Shown here: positions 49,968-62,945 of the stretch, piece after piece
Layout of the letters: each line of letters starts with the position of its first letter
Position numbering within the stretch: position 1 is the stretch's first letter
NCBI GenBank assembly: GCA_018105865.1
Contig: CM030842.1
Coordinates: forward strand, 14,679,867-14,743,866
Source: Metaphire vulgaris
Lineage: Eukaryota > Annelida > Clitellata > Crassiclitellata > Megascolecidae
Reading direction: 5' to 3'
Length of the DNA stretch: 64,000 nucleotides
The notes under the pieces: model-generated
Database searches by the model: none
Told to the model about the DNA's origin: nothing
The model's input: only the letters and a program-made list of their open reading frames with translations
Made by a program: the position numbers and the translations under genes

Positions 49968-52560
49968 ATGGCCGATCATTCGCTGTGCGGGAGCAGACCG
50001 AGAAACGGGGAAATCTACGTGCACGACTGTCGAAAGGAGGGCGGGACGCAACGGGATCTGGCTCTGTCCGAACTGCCCACGTACGCCGCTCTCCGGACAA
50101 GGCTTTGTGAGGTGCATTGTTGTCCAGTCACTATTTAGGCCAGGCATAAATTTCTGTAGCGCCTTTTCATTGTATCTTGCAATATAGCGTATTATGATGC
50201 ACTATGCTTAACTGAGTTCGCATAATGCACCGGTGGATCAAGCTTAAACCATGAGTTTGTATGAGGTCCATGTGTACCCGTATTGCTGTTTTAAAATATC
50301 TCATTGAATTTCAATGAGTACCGGTAGTTTATATGGTTTGAAGAATTCATGGATTGCTAATAGAATAATTGACAGTTTAAATGATCATGCTTCTGTACTT
50401 GAAAGTTTTGTTGCAACATAATTCTACAAAATTTTAATATTGTGAGCCACAGAATCTACAAAAGTAGATCTATTGCTGAAATTGCCATCTATTTCCACTG
50501 AATTTATGGTCCTTTAAAGTCGCTGATTGTCAATAAGCTTTGGTCAGCACAGTATGAATGGAGTAATAAAATGTAATATTGACAGAACATCATTCTCATT
50601 TTCTGTATTAAGTATGAAGTATGAAGTAATCATTTGCTAGACTTCCATGGTGTGATTGTAATGATTGATTATGGTTTTTTTGAATTGAACATAGTGCTAG
50701 TAGTTTGCTTTGCTTTGAAGTTGTTCTTGGCTGTTGTGGTTATCCTGCTGTTTTTGCGCTTGCAGACTGAACTTTTGTTTGTTTGCTTTAGGAGCTTGGT
50801 TTGAGTGATGATGATAAATTTGTGATAACAACTACAAACAGAGTGGAAATAAGCAATGATCAAACATGGGGTAATATGCATGTACATGTCCATTTACATT
50901 TTGACACTTTCATGTGTCCATATAACTATTGCCCTAGAAATATGGCTTAGTATGTGCAGTATAGATAACCATTGGTATAATGTGGTTGTTGTGTAAAATA
51001 CCTATAAAGAAAGACAGTCATATATTCAAATAATGCATGTGGTTTGAAAAATCCACATAACCTTCCTATATACCAAAAGTCATTTCCTCCATAGCTATAA
51101 CGACAGCCTGACCTGCCACCTCATGGATACACTGACCTTTGCCTGGCCGATAACCTACCTTGCCTATAACTATTTCAAAGAAAGATTAAATCAATAAGAA
51201 TAAGCAGCTACTGCTGTATTACTTTCCAAAGCGCTATATAAGTTTACAAGATTTTTCACCTACTTACTTATAAATGGTCTACTTTCTTATCAAAAATCTT
51301 AATTGTATATATTTGTTTTTGTGTGCTATACCACTTTGGTATATATATTAGTTGTATGTGTTGCTAGAATATGTTCAGAGCGGCGACACCCTGTACGTGT
51401 TGTCGAGCGTTGGTCAGGAGCTGGTCGAACAGACCCGAGAGATGGTTGACTTTCTGCCGCATTATGATACTATCGTGAAGGGAGGAATGTACGAGTACTA
51501 TGCTTCAGAAGGCCACAACCCTCTGCGTTAGTTCTTCTTGTCTACTAGAGATGAGACATTCATTCATTCATTCACATCCTCAGCCATATTGATCATGGTT
51601 CCTCATTCTGTCTGTCATCTTGTAATAATTATTCTACTAGGCATTTTTTCGGGGCTGCCCCAAATGAAATTGATATTCTGGGCTAACATTGTCTAAAAGA
51701 GAGTATATGATTTCCTAGTAACGAGTTGCTTCAGCCTCTTCAGCAATTGTGTTGAATTGCCTTCCCACAATTCTGAATCCCCATAAGCAGAGTTCGACAG
51801 AGAAAGTCTCATTCTCCTTCGTTTTAACGTTGATGTAGACAGACTAGACACGCTTGTCTGTCGCAGGCAGAGATGCTTGTTTCTAAGTGCAGTTTTTGAA
51901 ATCTTGATTGTAATAAGAAGGTGACTGATGCTGTTATGCAGGAAAACAAACAGCTGTGTCTTCTATAACTGTGTATGTCCCTTTGGAAATTCTGTTGCTA
52001 GTTTTTGGCCTCTGTTTACACAATTGACTTGTATTGGATGGTTTATTTTTTTTGTCATCCATGATTTCACAGTTCTACAAAACTTAACTAGCGCAGACTT
52101 CAGGCGTCGAAGAATGCATCCATGTTAACCAAGAGTTCATGTTAGCCCTATCCAAAGAAACCAAATGAGTCCTTGTTGAACTATATAAAATGGCCTGTTG
52201 GACCTATATAAAGGCCTGTGTTGACTAAAAGGTCCATGTAGTTGAGCTCATGTTAATGGGTTTCTGTTGTGCATATGATAAGATTCTTTTGAATACTGAT
52301 TGCCATTAACTCCTTAAGTGCCATATTGATGAGCACTGCTCATCACGTATTACCTATGCATAATGTATCGTGTTGACAAGTGCCACTCGCAGCTGAAGTT
52401 TATGTAGTGAAGTTTGTAGGTCACGTGTGAAATAATTTCATTTGTGAGACATTGTTTGCATTATGTGTTTGTGAGATATCAATGAGCATGTTGTGGGGTT
52501 AATGATAATAATAACAATAATAGTAGTAGTAGCAGCAGCAGTAGTAGTAGTAGTAGTAGT

Positions 52561-52634
<74 letters not shown>

Positions 52635-55600
52635 CAGCAGCAGCAGCAGCAGCAGTAGTAGCAGCAGCAGCAGCAGTAGCAGTAGTAGTAGTATGCTATT
52701 AAAGAATGACTACAGTATAAAAGAACCCATTGTTTAAGCAATGTTTAGAATGTTTCTGAAATTTTTATAATGAAATATTGTGTTATAGCATATGCATTTG
52801 CTGAATTGATTGATAATGCATTGGCCGCAACGGTTGACAACATGGGACCACGAAACATAGAAATGAGACTGGTGAGTTGCACCAAAGATGAAAATTATGG
52901 AGGTTGTAAATTCAGTGTTGGTAGCATTAATTTCAACGAGAAACACTCGGTGAATTTGTATATGCACCTGTACAAAGAAAATGAGTTTAGAATGTAATGC
53001 TTTTGCAATTCTATACATAAAGACATTATAGTAATGCTTTGCTTTGCTGTTGTTGTGTATTTGTGTTGATACATTATCCTTGAAAGGCATTTTAAACCAA
53101 CAGATACAGTATTTTCATGCATATAAGACATGTAGAAGCCCAGTATTTGACTCTCTTGGTGCATCTTATATATGGGGGCGTCTTAGCCTTAATTAAAAAA
53201 AATCATCAAAACCGTCTAATCTTATAATCTGGTGCGTCTTATACTTGGGTGCGTCTTATACTTGGGTGCGTCTTATATGAGCAAGAATACGGTAACTATC
53301 ATTGAATCTGATATTTGCTAGGTCTTGGATGAAGAGACACCAAATAAGAACATCATAATATTTCTTGACAACGGAAAGGGGATGACATCGCGCCAGCTCA
53401 ACAATTGGGCGATTTATCGGCTGTCCAAGTTCATCCGGAAGGACCCCAAAGGAGTAATGTAAATATTTTAAAGTTATGTTTTTGATGACTTTTTCTTATT
53501 TTTGAAATCCTTCCATATGAGTTTATTTGATTGTGGTGGGGTAAATTTGTGTTTATTATATTATATTATAGTGTAATGAGAACGAGTTTTCTGCCCTAAT
53601 TTAGGTCCATGTGGGGATGAAATGGGTGAATGAGGTGAACTACTCTTCTAAGGTCACTACGCAGTGGTGAGGGTCAGGTTCGAACTTGCTACCCTCTGAT
53701 TGCGTGGTAGGAATTCTTCCACGACTCCACCCCCCGTATTATGGGATATCTTCTTTTTATCGTAGTGCAGTCAGGAAGCATTGAGACCATTATCGCTGTT
53801 TGTTATTTGATGCCATTTCTTACGGTCTTGAGCTATGTGTACAATTTCTCCAATGTTCATACGAATCCACTTTGTGATGTCATCTCTCCATTTTCGTCTG
53901 GACTGCCCTTTCATACTGGATTCTTCCACTGCACCTTCCATGCGGACCTTTATCAATCGTTTGCTTTCCATACTGGCACTATGGCCAAACGTTTGCATCT
54001 TCTCCTTTTATAATTATAGGATATGCGTTGGTGAATTTCATGCTATTTTATATTTTATTGTTTCTGATAAGACTTTTTGGCATTGTGCTATTATACAGGA
54101 GCCAGGTTGACAACGGCAACGACAAAGAACAAGAGGACGCTCCCACTCCGGTGTGCGCTCCTCGCTCCTTGAACAGCGATATATCGTATTTTGGTGTCGG
54201 CGGGAAGCAGGCGGTTTTCTTTATTGGGAATTGCACTCAGGTAGGTTCCATGTGATAAGATTTTGCCATTTTGCGATTTCAGATAATAGTAGTTTTCTCT
54301 GTGATAGGTCTTTAATTTTTTTTTAACTTAATCTTACAAATTATGAACAGATTTACTTGCAGATTACGATTCTTCTACTGGTTTTACTTCAGTAATTGTG
54401 CTTGTCTCAGCAGTTTTACTCTTTAGTGCTGTGGTTCTTAACCTTTTTGTGATTACGTGCCCCTGAAACAAGTATAAGAGAGCAAAGTACCTCTACCAAC
54501 CTACATTGCCTTATATGAGGACAAAAGTTAATATATAATATGTTGTAATCTGTAATATATTGAAACGTTTTAAACTGTAACGTACTTCTGTCACAGATTG
54601 TGGACAAGCCAGAAAGTGGGTTTTTCTTTTACAATTTCTAATTTATTACAAACATTTCTACAGTTCCAAGTACAGTGTACATAATACATTGAAGTGAAAG
54701 TCTTTAAGAGAGACTTTATTTATGGATCATTCTGCATACCTCCACAATGTCCCTCAAGTTACCCCAAGGGGTACAAGTACCCCCAAGGGGTACAAGTACA
54801 AGTACCCCTGGTTGAAGAAGCACTGGTTTACTGTTTTGAGATGGAAAACATCGTGGCCGAAGTAAGTTGACCGTCATTTTCACTTTTTGCAGATGATCTC
54901 GAAGCCGAGGGGCTATCCTGATGTCCACGAACTGAAGATCTCAAAAGAAGAGTTTGAACAGAAAGAAAAGAATAAGGAGTCCATATATAGAACGTGGATA
55001 CGTAATCGGAAAGTATGTTAATCACTAGTTGAGGATACGTGGATTCTTGAGTGTAAAAGTATCTACTGAGAATCGTTTCAGTAGATAATTCTATTTAGTG
55101 AACGCCCTTCTTGTTTTGTTTCTACGTATGCTGTGGTGTTATTTGATGTATATTGTATTAACTGCCAGTCAGCCTTCAGCTATGCTGTTAACGTAGCCCT
55201 GTGTTGTCTGCATGGCTGTACTGATGCTAGACGTCAACCGGAAATCGCCTCGGAAATTTACCTCGACCAAATATCACGTTTTTGAAAGTATTCGCCTCGG
55301 CAAATACTTGGCGTGCAAGTTGTTAGTTGCCGATAGCAAAGGCATTTATAAAACAGTTATCGGTATGTTGTATAAGTCTAACGCCCTGCCTGTTAAACTT
55401 CCACAGCAGGCTCAAATACACAATTTAAATTGTCATATTTATACTTATGTCATAACTACTAAGTCAAATTACTTCTTGCCTTTTAAAGTAATCATTATGC
55501 TGTCATTTGTTTTGGTTGTTATGTAATGTAATGTAATTTAACATGATATTTATATAATGTCTCTTCTGGAAAATCATTCGAAGCACTACCACTGCAATTG

Positions 55601-58600
55601 CTGCATATTGCTAAAGAGATTGGTTGTACATTGTTTTGTAAAGACGGCCATGGAACTCTGCAGTGGTTTAATTACTCGTACTGGGGCCAAGGACATTCCA
55701 GAAGATAGACCAAACTGACTAAAAATTTTGCTTCTCAAATTGGGGGTTTCTGCTTGTGGCACTCTGAGGAGGGCTTGAGAAACAGATTAAAGATAAGGCC
55801 AGCCATTGAATGAGCTCAGAAAGTGGAGTGACTTTCACAGATATGACTGGGCATAACCATTAAGAGATAGTGCAACATGACATGAAATTCAAGACATGAA
55901 ACGTATCCTTGGCTGAATACGGTAACCAATGCAGAACAGTCTTCATACATGGATGATTGAAGCCAATCAGAGATTTATCTCGGTCCAGTCTGATTAACCC
56001 TTTACCTTGCATTTTTAACTGTTGCTCAATGTAAAATGGACGGATATATTTGGGGGTTCTCGGTTAAAGGGTTAATAACAAAATCGATGGATTTTTCAGC
56101 TGCCGGGTGATTGATTTTTCAGCCAGGTGATTCTAGTCACCTGAAAGATGAGGACGAAATCCTCAAGAAGCTAGTGAACGAAGAAGTTGAACGCGAAAGC
56201 TTCACTGCTGTGATTATTACGGGAGTCAATCTCAACCACGTAACGTACCTTCGCACCCACATAAAGGAATGGACAAGACAACTTGCGTAAGTAGTCAAAC
56301 TGTTCCATATATGTATATAAATGAGACTTTAGTACAGAATGATCAAATGGGAGGTATACTTGCTACTTGATTGGTTGATGAATGGTGTTTTAACGAAGCT
56401 CATTGGTGTTTATGTTATTGGTTTGTTATTATTTTGTGCTAGCAAAGCAGAGTTTTGAAATTGTGGTTTGAAGTCGTTATTTGTTTATAATTTCAGCCAT
56501 ATTTATCATTATTATCTTCACGGACCGATGGGCAATGTTAGCAGAGCGGGTTCCGCTTCTGAAAATTTGGTAATGCTGCAACCTTGAAGTATTTTATTAA
56601 TTTTGCATGTTGCCTTATAATTTTGACGACGATTGGATTATGATTGGTGCAAGGAGCACCAGCTTTGTTACATGGTTTGAGATTTATGGCTATATCTTTA
56701 GTACGTTTACTTGCCTGGTGTATTGTAATAGGAATAAACCGGAAATCGCCCCCAGACATTCGCCTTGGCCGAGTATCACGTTTTTGCAAGTATTCGCCTC
56801 GGCAAATCTTGGCCAGCAAGGCAAATACTTGGCAAGCAAATAGTTGCCTATGGCAATAGGCTGCTATTCAGGACCTACCCCGGTTAACAGCATAAGGAGA
56901 CTTTGTTTAACCCAAACTGTATGTTGTGGATGTTATGCATTGAAAAAAATCCGGTTTTGAAAAGATTAAGACTAAGACTAAGGAAAAGAACAAGTTACCG
57001 CTGGACATTTATGACATAATTATGATGCCTTGCGTTTATCCATCAACAGTGTGATGGAGAATGACATGTTGGCAGTGGTGTCCATTGTCCAACCTGTATT
57101 ACATAACAGGCGTATTGTGTTCACGTGAATTGGGTTTTATTTTAACACATTTCTTAGTTTCTAAATGTTTTATTTTAGAGTGATGATGGCTTCTCAAAGA
57201 TCAATATAGAGGTATGTCTGAAATGTACAGATCGTGATTTTTTGAAACAATGGCAAGTTTTTAGAAATGTTGTTATTCACGTGCTTTGGCAAAGAATGAA
57301 ATCTATTGATTTGCCGCCGTGGATTTTTAGACATTATGATGCGCCTTTTCTTCTGTTCAGAGTTGTTTTATTGCTAGGATTCATAATGCTTGCTAATTAA
57401 TTTTTACGATTTAAATTATGCTCGATTATTTTTTGATGCTATGGTTTTTGGATTTTGAGCATTTGCAGCAGTTTCTGCACTATTTTATTCAATGTAAATA
57501 TCTTTTGGTTTTCAGTTATAAATTGTTTATATATGTTGTAGTTTCTGTTAAGAAAACTTTGATGCTATTTGTTAGACTACTGGAAAATTATTGTCAACTT
57601 TAGATGATGTTATATAGAGACCTTTCAGCTAAAACCCGGAGGGAAAAGATCTAAAAGAAGACCAAAAAGATGATGGGTGGACAGATTGGAAGAGGATCTA
57701 CACATGGCAGGACTGAATCTCAATGGCAAAAAACTGACAGAAGACATCGAATGACCTTGGAAAAAATTGGAAAGAACCGAGAACTTTTGGGAGATGTCAC
57801 TGAGACATTGGACACAGGCGGAGGATGAAGACCTGACCTGGCCTAAATAGACTGTAAACAATAGTGATTAAGAGATACTATAGAGAAAGAGAGACAGACA
57901 GAGAAAGAGACAGAGACAGACAGAGACATACAGACAGAGAGAAAGGAGGGGAGAAAGTGAGAGAGGAGGGAAGAATGAGAGAGTTTTAAGTTTTGTATGA
58001 CTTTGGTAGCAGAATATCTGTGTTTTTTTCCACTGCAGATATTTCAAATGTTTGCTATTCAACAGGTACAAGTCTTCAGTCGCTTTAGAGATCAGCCGCT
58101 CCGGATAGTCAATCTGAAGGATGTCAGTGACGACATGCAGACGCAGTACATTCGCACAGGTGGCAGCACGTTTGAATTCAAGGCCTCAGTCGAAGGCACC
58201 GGGATTGTTGAGGGCGTTCTGCGATACCATCCGTTTCTCTACGAAACCGAAACATATCCTAAGAATCCTGCTGAAGCCAGTAATAAGCATACGTTGATGT
58301 TTCAAATTGGATTCATGATTTGATTGATTTAATGTTCGAAACTTCAGTGAGAGTCTTGAATTGTTTCTATGGTTTTGATGCACTCCAGATTTGTCCGTAT
58401 TTTCACAGATTTCAGAAGGTATATTGTTTTTGTCATGGAGTTGCTGCTGTTGCCATGGTAATAAATTTTAATTTTAGACACTGGCAAGAGACCATTCATA
58501 GTGCTTTCCTTGCATTGTTATAGGTATATTGTTTTTGCCATGGGGTTTCTGTTGCCATGGTAATAAATTCTAATTTTAGAGGCTGGCAAGAGATCCTTCA

Positions 58601-60523
58601 GAGTGCTCTTTCATTGAGCCTTGTACAGGGTAGTGCAAAAAAAACGGACTAGTCACATTTAGGTTTGCATTAATATAGTCCAGTTTTTTTTTGCGCCACT
58701 CTGTATGTTGTATCGCTATCATAAAGGCAGCGCATATAAAATTTTTCATTCCATCATGTATGCAGAACTTGTTACGTTCTAGAACGTTCTATTGTTTTAT
58801 CTAGTTGTATCTGATGAGACTGAAGAGGACCACGAGACCTCTGTGGTTACCGACATTCGGCCAGCAAGAGGACGAAGACCGATATTTGAATGCTTCTGGA
58901 ATGGACGTCTTATTCCATACACAGCTATCGAAGAGTACTGTTATTATTGATCTACTCATTTTGTCAGTTTGAAATCATTTATTTTTCATTTTGTTGCATA
59001 TATTTCTGAAATTTGTTATGCTTGTTGACTTTTGTGAGAGATAACATGTGAAACTTTGGCTATCATGACAAAATTCCAGTGAAGTCTTAGGTTTTGACAG
59101 TTTTGTGCGTGACGTGTTGAAAAATGCTATAGGTCTGAGTGATTGTATGAATTTGTCTTTCATTTCAGCTTTGAATGGTGTTCAACTCCAAAAAAATCAA
59201 AAGTGGTTCCACTGGAATGCTATAATAGGTTTGAAGAAACTTATTTCTCACTAATAGTGCACACAACCATGTCGATCAATACGGTTTTATGTAATAGATG
59301 ATTGGTGCTAGGTTTTTTCTTTCAGATTGCTTTAAACTATATTGCTGTACTGTAACATATTGTTGTTTATATAATGTTGGATTGGAGTGCCTTTTTGCTG
59401 AGACAGAAATTTGTTTCTTATCATAAAGCTTGCTTTCTAGAGTTTCAGGTGTGTTGTGGACAAATGACAAGTTTCAGGTGAGCACAAACAAGCTCACCTT
59501 TATTGACCTCGAAATGAAACTGCGAGATAAGAACACGGCCTACACAAGATTAATTGTCAAGGTAACATCTACTACAGTCATTCTAAAATCGTTGATCGTG
59601 GAACTGATGCATTAAATCTGTTGCTGTTTACATTTGAATATTCTGTTCTGAATAATTTTAACTCCTTAGCTGGCCATTTATTTGTAATGTAATGTAGAAT
59701 TGACGAGTATTCTCTGGACAGCCAGTTAAAGGGTTAAAGTGTTTTCGATTAAGGTGCATTATTATTACATTACATTATTATTACATGGCATATTTTGAAA
59801 GGAGCATTTTTACTGCCTGAAAATCGATGGATATTGACTGTATCTATGGATTTAATTAATCTGTTGAAATAAAGGTTTTCGATTTTTATGCTCAACTGTT
59901 TCAGGAGCCAAAAAAGCACGGAAAACGGCATCTTGACACAGTGGTACGTACCAAAGTCTCCTCTTTCAAAAAGATTTGACTAAATGTGATTCAGAGAATC
60001 ATCAGTTTCTTCCTCATGGTCAGAAAAGCGACATTTTCACGAGCTGCTCAATGGTTTACTGCTTTTTTAAACTGTTTGTTTAAAAAATTGGGGTGTTGCT
60101 CAGGGTGCAAAAATTGTGATATTCATCAGAACAGGCCAACAGTCCACTCTCTGTCAACCTGTTCTCTAGTCCTCTTGTAGCAGTGTTGTGTGCAAGTCAA
60201 CGCAAAAGTTTTATATTGTTTGGCACTGTCTCTTGTTGTCTGTGCTGTTAGCAAGAGAAGCGCACGGACATTGGAAGGGAATTTCTCGGCTGGCTCAAGG
60301 AGTGCCACGAACTCTGCGACAAACAGATCAAGTTCTGTAATTTCAAAGGGACAACGACAAGACCGGAGCTGCCGAGAAACCGCCAAGGTCCTTGGAGCAT
60401 CTTTGGTGAGGTTGAATGGGACAACAGGATCTTTAAAAAGGGTGTTTTAGTAAGTCAAATTCTGTCTAGTAATTAGTGAATATGGATGGTGATGTTATGA
60501 CGGTGATGATGATATTGATTATG

Positions 60524-60579
<56 letters not shown>

Positions 60580-62898
60580 ATTGATTATGGGTGAATTATT
60601 TGTAATAACTTATAGGAGTTGTAGTTTTCAAGAGGTCTTGATGCGAAATGTGTGGATTTTTTATTTTTGTTTATGATTAAGAGATCCATTAGGGTGTAAG
60701 TAATTAAGTAAGTAAGTAAAATCTTGTGACTTTCTGTAGCACTTTCTAAAGCAGGTGCTGTATAGTAGATGCTTATTCCTAGGCACTTAGTATACCATTG
60801 AAATAGCTGTAGCAAAAGTTTAGTGGTCAGCCAGGCAATGTCAGTTCCAGAGATCAGAGTGGAAGTTGATGCATTGTTTGTTATAAATGGCTGGTTTGGG
60901 TCCAGACCATTTATTACCTTTAGTCTCACATGATAAATATGTCAGTTACCATTGGCTGGGACTGAGGTATTAGGCCTTTTATTCCAGTTTTCTTGTGTCC
61001 ATACATTTGGTGTGTGTGTATGCGTGCGTGCGTGTGTAGACATTTGAAGCCTGTGATGTTGTCTATCATTTTATGTTTAATTCTGAACAACTATGCCTTA
61101 AGCTCTTCTTGATGTCATACTTTTCAAAATGATCGAGCTTGTGATCTCCAGTAGCTTATCACTTAATATGCACCAGCACCCAATCCTACTATTAATTAAT
61201 TGATGATATGAAATGGGTTTGATTGTATTTTGCATTTGACGTGCGTTTTTGTTTTGTCGAGCTGGCGTTGTTTTCGTTAAGGTGCGTCTGACGCGAGTTG
61301 TGCCAATCACCTACGGAACTATCGAGCGGATATTCTTGCACGGCGAGCACAGCGCTGACGTCTACGCAACTGGGGGCGAGGTCGAAGTTCACGTCGAGCC
61401 CCGCACCTTGTACGACGACATCAGATTCTTTCCACTGAGCAAGATCGACCGATCTGCGTCCGAACAAACGATAAAGAAGTTCATTTACGAAGAAGAGGCA
61501 AAGTAAACACTTCTAAGACTTTTATATTATATTAATAATATTAATAAATGTAGAACTTTGTAATAATGATTCTCATGATAAATCATTTATCTTCTGGGAG
61601 TAACTAGGTAACACCAAAGACTTCTACAGCACCATTTTAGTAATGGACTTTTATTAGTGATGCTAGTTTTATTAATGCTATTTTATATTATTTTGGCTCT
61701 TATTTTGTTTGACAGATGCCAATTTTGTTGCACAGTTATATAAATTTTGCTCTTTACGGTGGCTATAAGCTGCCAATGGTTTTCACGATATATGCTTCTA
61801 AGCGAGCATCTTGTTTGTTGCTGAAGATTACCGGACAAGCTGGTGCTGACGTGGCCAAATGGCGATGAAGTGCAGAATGGTGCTAAGCTTCCAGCCGGGT
61901 CCACTATTGGTGAGTCTGCATTGACAAATACGTTTCTTTGTCAAATTCATATTTTTGTATTGCTTTGTATCTTTCTATTGTAATGTGCAGCAAGGTATTT
62001 ATGTTGCACCTCTTCTGGAAGTGCTCCCACTGCTATTGCTTTGAATCTTTGTACCTTTTAGACAAATATTACCGTATATACTCGCAGATAAGTCGAGAAA
62101 TTTATGCTTTAAAATTCGCTTAAAACGCAGTCAACTTATCCGCGAGTATATACAGTATGTTATTCTATCTTGTTAAATGCAAAGGACCATTGCAGTGTTC
62201 CAGTAAACATCAATCTTTGGTAGTTTGTTCAGTTAATGATGTCCAGAATCACAGGGCCATGCGTAATTCAGTACCGTATCTAGCTGATTATGGAAATAAT
62301 TTGTTTTCTTCATCAGCATCTGTTTTTGTTGTTTCGAACGTTTCAATCTGATATATTTGCTGAAATTGAAGCCAGACTTTTTGAAGACTTGCTGATATAT
62401 CGTACAGAGATCTATATTGCCTGTGTGAAATGTTTTGTCGAACAGGCGACATGAAACTTGAAATTAGCAACCGTAAGGGTGAGATGATAAGCAAACTGCC
62501 TGGGTCAAAGCAGAAGAAGCTTCTCGTGGAACTTAAAGTGATTTATCATGGTTGGTAGTGTTTTTTGGATATCTACGTCCAACATTTCTTGCATTTTTCT
62601 GTCAATCAATGTTGGTAGTAATTTTACTTATGGTTAATAACTGGGCTCTGTTTAATAATAATGATCTGTTAACAATATGTTTGTGCTATAGTTGAAGTGT
62701 CATATTAATGACATTATATGAACCACTAATGGCACGTTTTCAGTCTTTTTTCGTTTTGTTTTCTTATTATTAATTATATAATCTTATATTATATTATATC
62801 TATATTATATTATTTAACATCTCTTATAAGTGACTCCTTTGTAAAGCGCTCTTGACTTTAGCTCCAGTTATGTTACTGCGCTATATAAATTGTCGTAG

Positions 62899-62945
<47 letters not shown>

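Noticed and set aside
52306..52502. A further TTAA element (TTAACTCCTTAAGTGCC ... GGGGTTAA)
   Set aside because: TTAA is present at both ends but the inverted pairing beyond it is too weak to claim.
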